DNA of 64,000 bases from Phytobacter ursingii (GTDB lineage Bacteria > Pseudomonadota > Gammaproteobacteria > Enterobacterales > Enterobacteriaceae), in assembly GCA_901456055.1 (NCBI GenBank), contig CABDWT010000016.1, positions 62,001 to 126,000 of the forward strand, given 5' to 3'. The notes under the pieces were generated by a model. The model did not search any database, had not been told where the DNA came from, and saw only the letters and a program-made list of their open reading frames with translations. The position numbers and the translations under genes are program-made. How positions within the stretch are numbered: position 1 is the first letter of the stretch; every line of letters starts with the position of its first letter. This document shows, piece by piece, positions 59,993-64,000 of the stretch.

Positions 59993-59999
<7 letters not shown>
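59388..59999 (-). CDS. hisI: HisIE, phosphoribosyl-AMP cyclohydrolase / phosphoribosyl-ATP pyrophosphatase
   Basis: The protein has 203 residues. A bifunctional enzyme for steps 2 and 3 of histidine synthesis. The N-terminal HisI domain (about 1-110) carries the metal-binding [23 protein letters not shown] and CHTGTSSCF. The C-terminal HisE domain (about 115-200) carries the MazG-like [18 protein letters not shown] and LMYHLLVLL. Last gene of the his operon; its start overlaps the hisF stop by seven bases. A 6-bp stem GGGGAG/CTCCCC at 59361-59380 follows without a T-run. Confidence 0.97.

Positions 60000-64000
<4,001 letters not shown>

Overview
The window is chromosomal DNA from a member of the Enterobacteriaceae. 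Gene content and order match the conserved mdt-yegD-alkA-dgcE-udk-dcd-asmA-yegH-colanic acid-galF-O-antigen-gnd-ugd-his stretch of that family, and most proteins can be recognised end to end. Two features point away from E. coli K-12: yegD lies directly beside mdtA, with no yegI-yegL genes between them, and a UDP-glucuronate 4-epimerase gene (uge) sits where wzzB usually separates ugd from hisI. Citrobacter, Enterobacter or a related genus is likely. I cannot fix the genus by reading alone.

Layout. (1) 1-7938, minus strand: RND multidrug efflux operon mdtABC plus the start of mdtD (cut by the window edge), with a candidate BaeR box upstream. (2) 8452-19250: yegD (Hsp70-like), alkA (DNA glycosylase), dgcE (diguanylate cyclase), udk-dcd-asmA (pyrimidine salvage and an outer-membrane-related protein) and yegH. 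(3) 19251-42894, plus strand: the complete colanic acid cluster, wza-wzb-wzc-wcaABCDEF-gmd-fcl-gmm-wcaI-manC-manB-wcaJ-wzxC-wcaKLM. Its 0.7-kb leader carries candidate RcsAB boxes and a JUMPstart/ops element for RfaH. (4) 43077-43970: galF. (5) 44385-55060: the strain-variable O-antigen locus, opened by a second JUMPstart: rmlB-rmlA-rmlD, a glycosyltransferase, rmlC, wzm-wzt, a methyltransferase with a coiled-coil-like tail, a VioA-like sugar aminotransferase and two more glycosyltransferases. It is visibly AT-richer than its flanks. (6) 55363-58199: gnd and ugd. (7) 58237-64000, minus strand: uge, then the distal his operon hisC(partial)-hisB-hisH-hisA-hisF-hisIE.

How the genes work together. 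In the colanic acid block, gmd, fcl, gmm, manC and manB supply or maintain the GDP-mannose and GDP-fucose pools. WcaJ starts the repeat unit and WcaA/C/E/I/L extend it. WcaB and WcaF probably acetylate it, WzxC flips it, WcaD polymerises it, and Wza/Wzb/Wzc export it. The O-antigen block has no wzx, wzy or wzz. Instead it has an ABC exporter (Wzm/Wzt) whose ATPase carries a C-terminal extension of the kind that reads the chain terminus. It is followed directly by a methyltransferase that looks suited to capping the chain. RmlB output (dTDP-4-keto-6-deoxyglucose) probably splits between L-rhamnose (RmlC/RmlD) and a 4-amino-4,6-dideoxyhexose (VioA-like). The main point of interest is this compact, apparently kinase-less, methyl-capped, ABC-exported O-antigen system. 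A small family of GC-rich palindromes in three colanic acid operon gaps and an ERIC element in a fourth are secondary points.
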